Shown: positions 4,955 to 6,168 of the stretch, piece by piece
How the letters are laid out: the number at the start of each line of letters is the position of its first letter
Position numbering within the stretch: the stretch's first letter is position 1
From: Ruminococcaceae bacterium UBA5423
GTDB taxonomy: Bacteria > Bacillota > Clostridia > Oscillospirales > Acutalibacteraceae
Direction of reading: 5' to 3'
DNA length: 6,168 nt
Assembly: GCA_002409375.1 (NCBI GenBank)
Contig: DHNF01000009.1
Span: 1,654 to 7,821, forward strand
Translations under genes and position numbers: made by a program
The notes under the pieces: generated by a model
Seen by the model: only the letters and a program-made list of their open reading frames with translations
What the model was told of the DNA's origin: nothing
The model's database searches: none

Positions 4955-6168
4955 ATGCAGCAACAGCTTGCAAAGCGATGTATGGAAAATGTAGCACATC
5001 TGTCAGCATTAAGTGGTGTATCCGCTAATGTGCTAAGCGTTATACAAAAAGCATTTATATGTTCAAACAATGATTCCGATTTTTGCGCCGAGTGCACACA
5101 TTCCCGCTGCATTGCGCTTAATACTCATCTTTACGGATGCAATGAAGCATATCGCTGGAATGGAAAATATATTTACTACTGCCCGCTGGGACTTGTTTTT
5201 GTTGCCTCATCGATTTCTGATGATTCGGGAAACCTGGTCGGTGGGACAATAATGGGCCCCTTGTTAATGGGAGATTATAATGATGTCCTGTCCGAAATGA
5301 CCGATTTCATGCGAAGTAAGGCTGTCTTACTGCCGGCTCTTTCAACTTCAAAGGTTACGGACCTGGCAGTCATCCTGTCAGCACTTACTTCATATGCGGC
5401 AGGTGTGCCTCATAGTCGGGTTGGCAGGTTTGTTTATGAACAGAAAAAGCTGCTCAACACAATTTATTCTGCCCAGGAAAAATTTTTAAATGACGGTGAA
5501 AATTCTGTATATCCCATCGAAACTGAAAAAAAGCTGCACGCGATGATTTGCAGTCACGATAAAAGCGGTGCGCAGGAATTGTTAAACGAGCTTCTGGGTC
5601 ATATTTACTGCACCAATAATTTTGATTTGGCAACCATTAAAACACGCGTGGTTGAACTGGTGGTAATTTTGTCCCGCGCGACCATAGATGCCGGAGCCGA
5701 TATACGAGAAGTGTTTTTATCCAACACAAATTATATAAATGAGATTGAGCAGTTTTCATCACTTGAAGAGCTTAGTGTGTGGCTAAACTGCATCATGCAC
5801 AGATTTATTGCATATTCGTTTGATTTTACTCAGGTTAAGCATTCAAATGTTGTGTATAAGGTGATGGAATATGTTAAGGCAAATTACAGTCAAAAAATTT
5901 CTTTGGATGATATTGCCCGACATGTTTATTTGAGTAGATCCTATCTTAGTAGTATGTTTAAAGAAGAAACGGGGGAAAGCCTTTTTTCATACATAAACAA
6001 GGTGCGTGTCGAGAAAAGCAAGCTGTTCCTGCTTGATAATGCGATTAGCCTTGTAGATATTTCGTCCTTATGCGGTTTTGATGATCAAAGCTATTTTACA
6101 AAAGTTTTTAAAAAATTTACGGGAGTATCTCCAAAAAAATACAGGGACAGTAGGGGTAAAATAGCTTG
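4955..6168 (+). CDS. AraC-family transcription regulator with PocR sensor domain (3' partial)
   Basis: A continuous frame of 404 codons runs from ATG 4955 to the right edge. The last two window bases are TG, so the stop may come at once or slightly later. Residues about 10-110 are a PocR domain: SDFCAEC with C44 and C47, then C52, C62 and the YYCPLGLVFVA strand with C76, followed by a glycine-rich GGTIMGP. PocR domains are predicted small-molecule sensors, named after the propanediol/cobalamin regulator PocR. A helical linker follows. Residues about 300-400 hold the two AraC helix-turn-helix motifs (ISLDDIARHVYLSRSYLSSM at 316-335, and the CGFDDQSYFTKVFKKFTG region near 374-391). The C-terminus is nearly complete. 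As a substrate-responsive activator next to the DUF1638 and activator genes it probably controls this locus; its inducer is unknown. Confidence 0.92.
   Translation, partial: MQQQLAKRCMENVAHLSALSGVSANVLSVIQKAFICSNNDSDFCAECTHSRCIALNTHLYGCNEAYRWNGKYIYYCPLGLVFVASSISDDSGNLVGGTIMGPLLMGDYNDVLSEMTDFMRSKAVLLPALSTSKVTDLAVILSALTSYAAGVPHSRVGRFVYEQKKLLNTIYSAQEKFLNDGENSVYPIETEKKLHAMICSHDKSGAQELLNELLGHIYCTNNFDLATIKTRVVELVVILSRATIDAGADIREVFLSNTNYINEIEQFSSLEELSVWLNCIMHRFIAYSFDFTQVKHSNVVYKVMEYVKANYSQKISLDDIARHVYLSRSYLSSMFKEETGESLFSYINKVRVEKSKLFLLDNAISLVDISSLCGFDDQSYFTKVFKKFTGVSPKKYRDSRGKIA

Noticed and set aside
4805..5112. Minus-strand frames over the second hairpin element and the regulator start
   Set aside because: They overlap the well-supported start and PocR domain of the regulator and show no family pattern.
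5070..5252. Short plus-strand frame inside the regulator
   Set aside because: It is an out-of-frame shadow of the PocR domain coding sequence.

Overview
The window looks like chromosomal DNA of an anaerobic Firmicute of the clostridial kind. The sequence is moderately AT-rich, ribosome binding sites are of the AAGGAG/AAAGGA type, and the gene set (RACE-type corrinoid activator, DUF1638 protein, PocR-domain AraC regulator, COG0523 GTPase, BioB-like radical SAM protein) is typical of anaerobes that use corrinoid-dependent methyl transfer. I cannot name the genus.

Left part, plus strand (1-2091): the 3' end of a thioredoxin-fold gene, then a COG0523/CobW-family P-loop GTPase, then a BioB-like radical SAM protein. 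Gaps of 25 and 9 bases indicate one operon whose start lies upstream of the window. A perfect 12-bp hairpin at 2096-2126 separates this operon from the next gene, which converges on it.

Middle (2168 to about 3760-3814, minus strand): a gene for an N-terminal [2Fe-2S] plus ASKHA-ATPase protein (DUF4445 family). This is the reductive activator that returns Co(II)-corrinoid proteins to the active Co(I) state. It is divergent from the next gene across an AT-rich intergenic stretch.

Right part, plus strand (4046-6168): a DUF1638 protein, then a long AraC-type regulator with an N-terminal PocR sensor domain, which is open at the right edge. The regulator has no in-window stop codon. Each of these two genes is preceded by one copy of the same 77-78 bp hairpin-forming element, which nothing else in the window explains.

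Together the genes look like the accessory half of a corrinoid methyltransferase locus: activation (RACE), partner protein (DUF1638), metal or cofactor handling (COG0523), radical chemistry of unknown purpose (radical SAM), a redox protein (thioredoxin-like) and substrate sensing (PocR-AraC). No methyltransferase or corrinoid-binding subunit is in the window; I infer that they lie just outside it. The most interesting points are the paired hairpin element, the radical SAM/COG0523 pair of unassigned function, and the COG0523 protein's altered metal motif (CxCR instead of CxCC).
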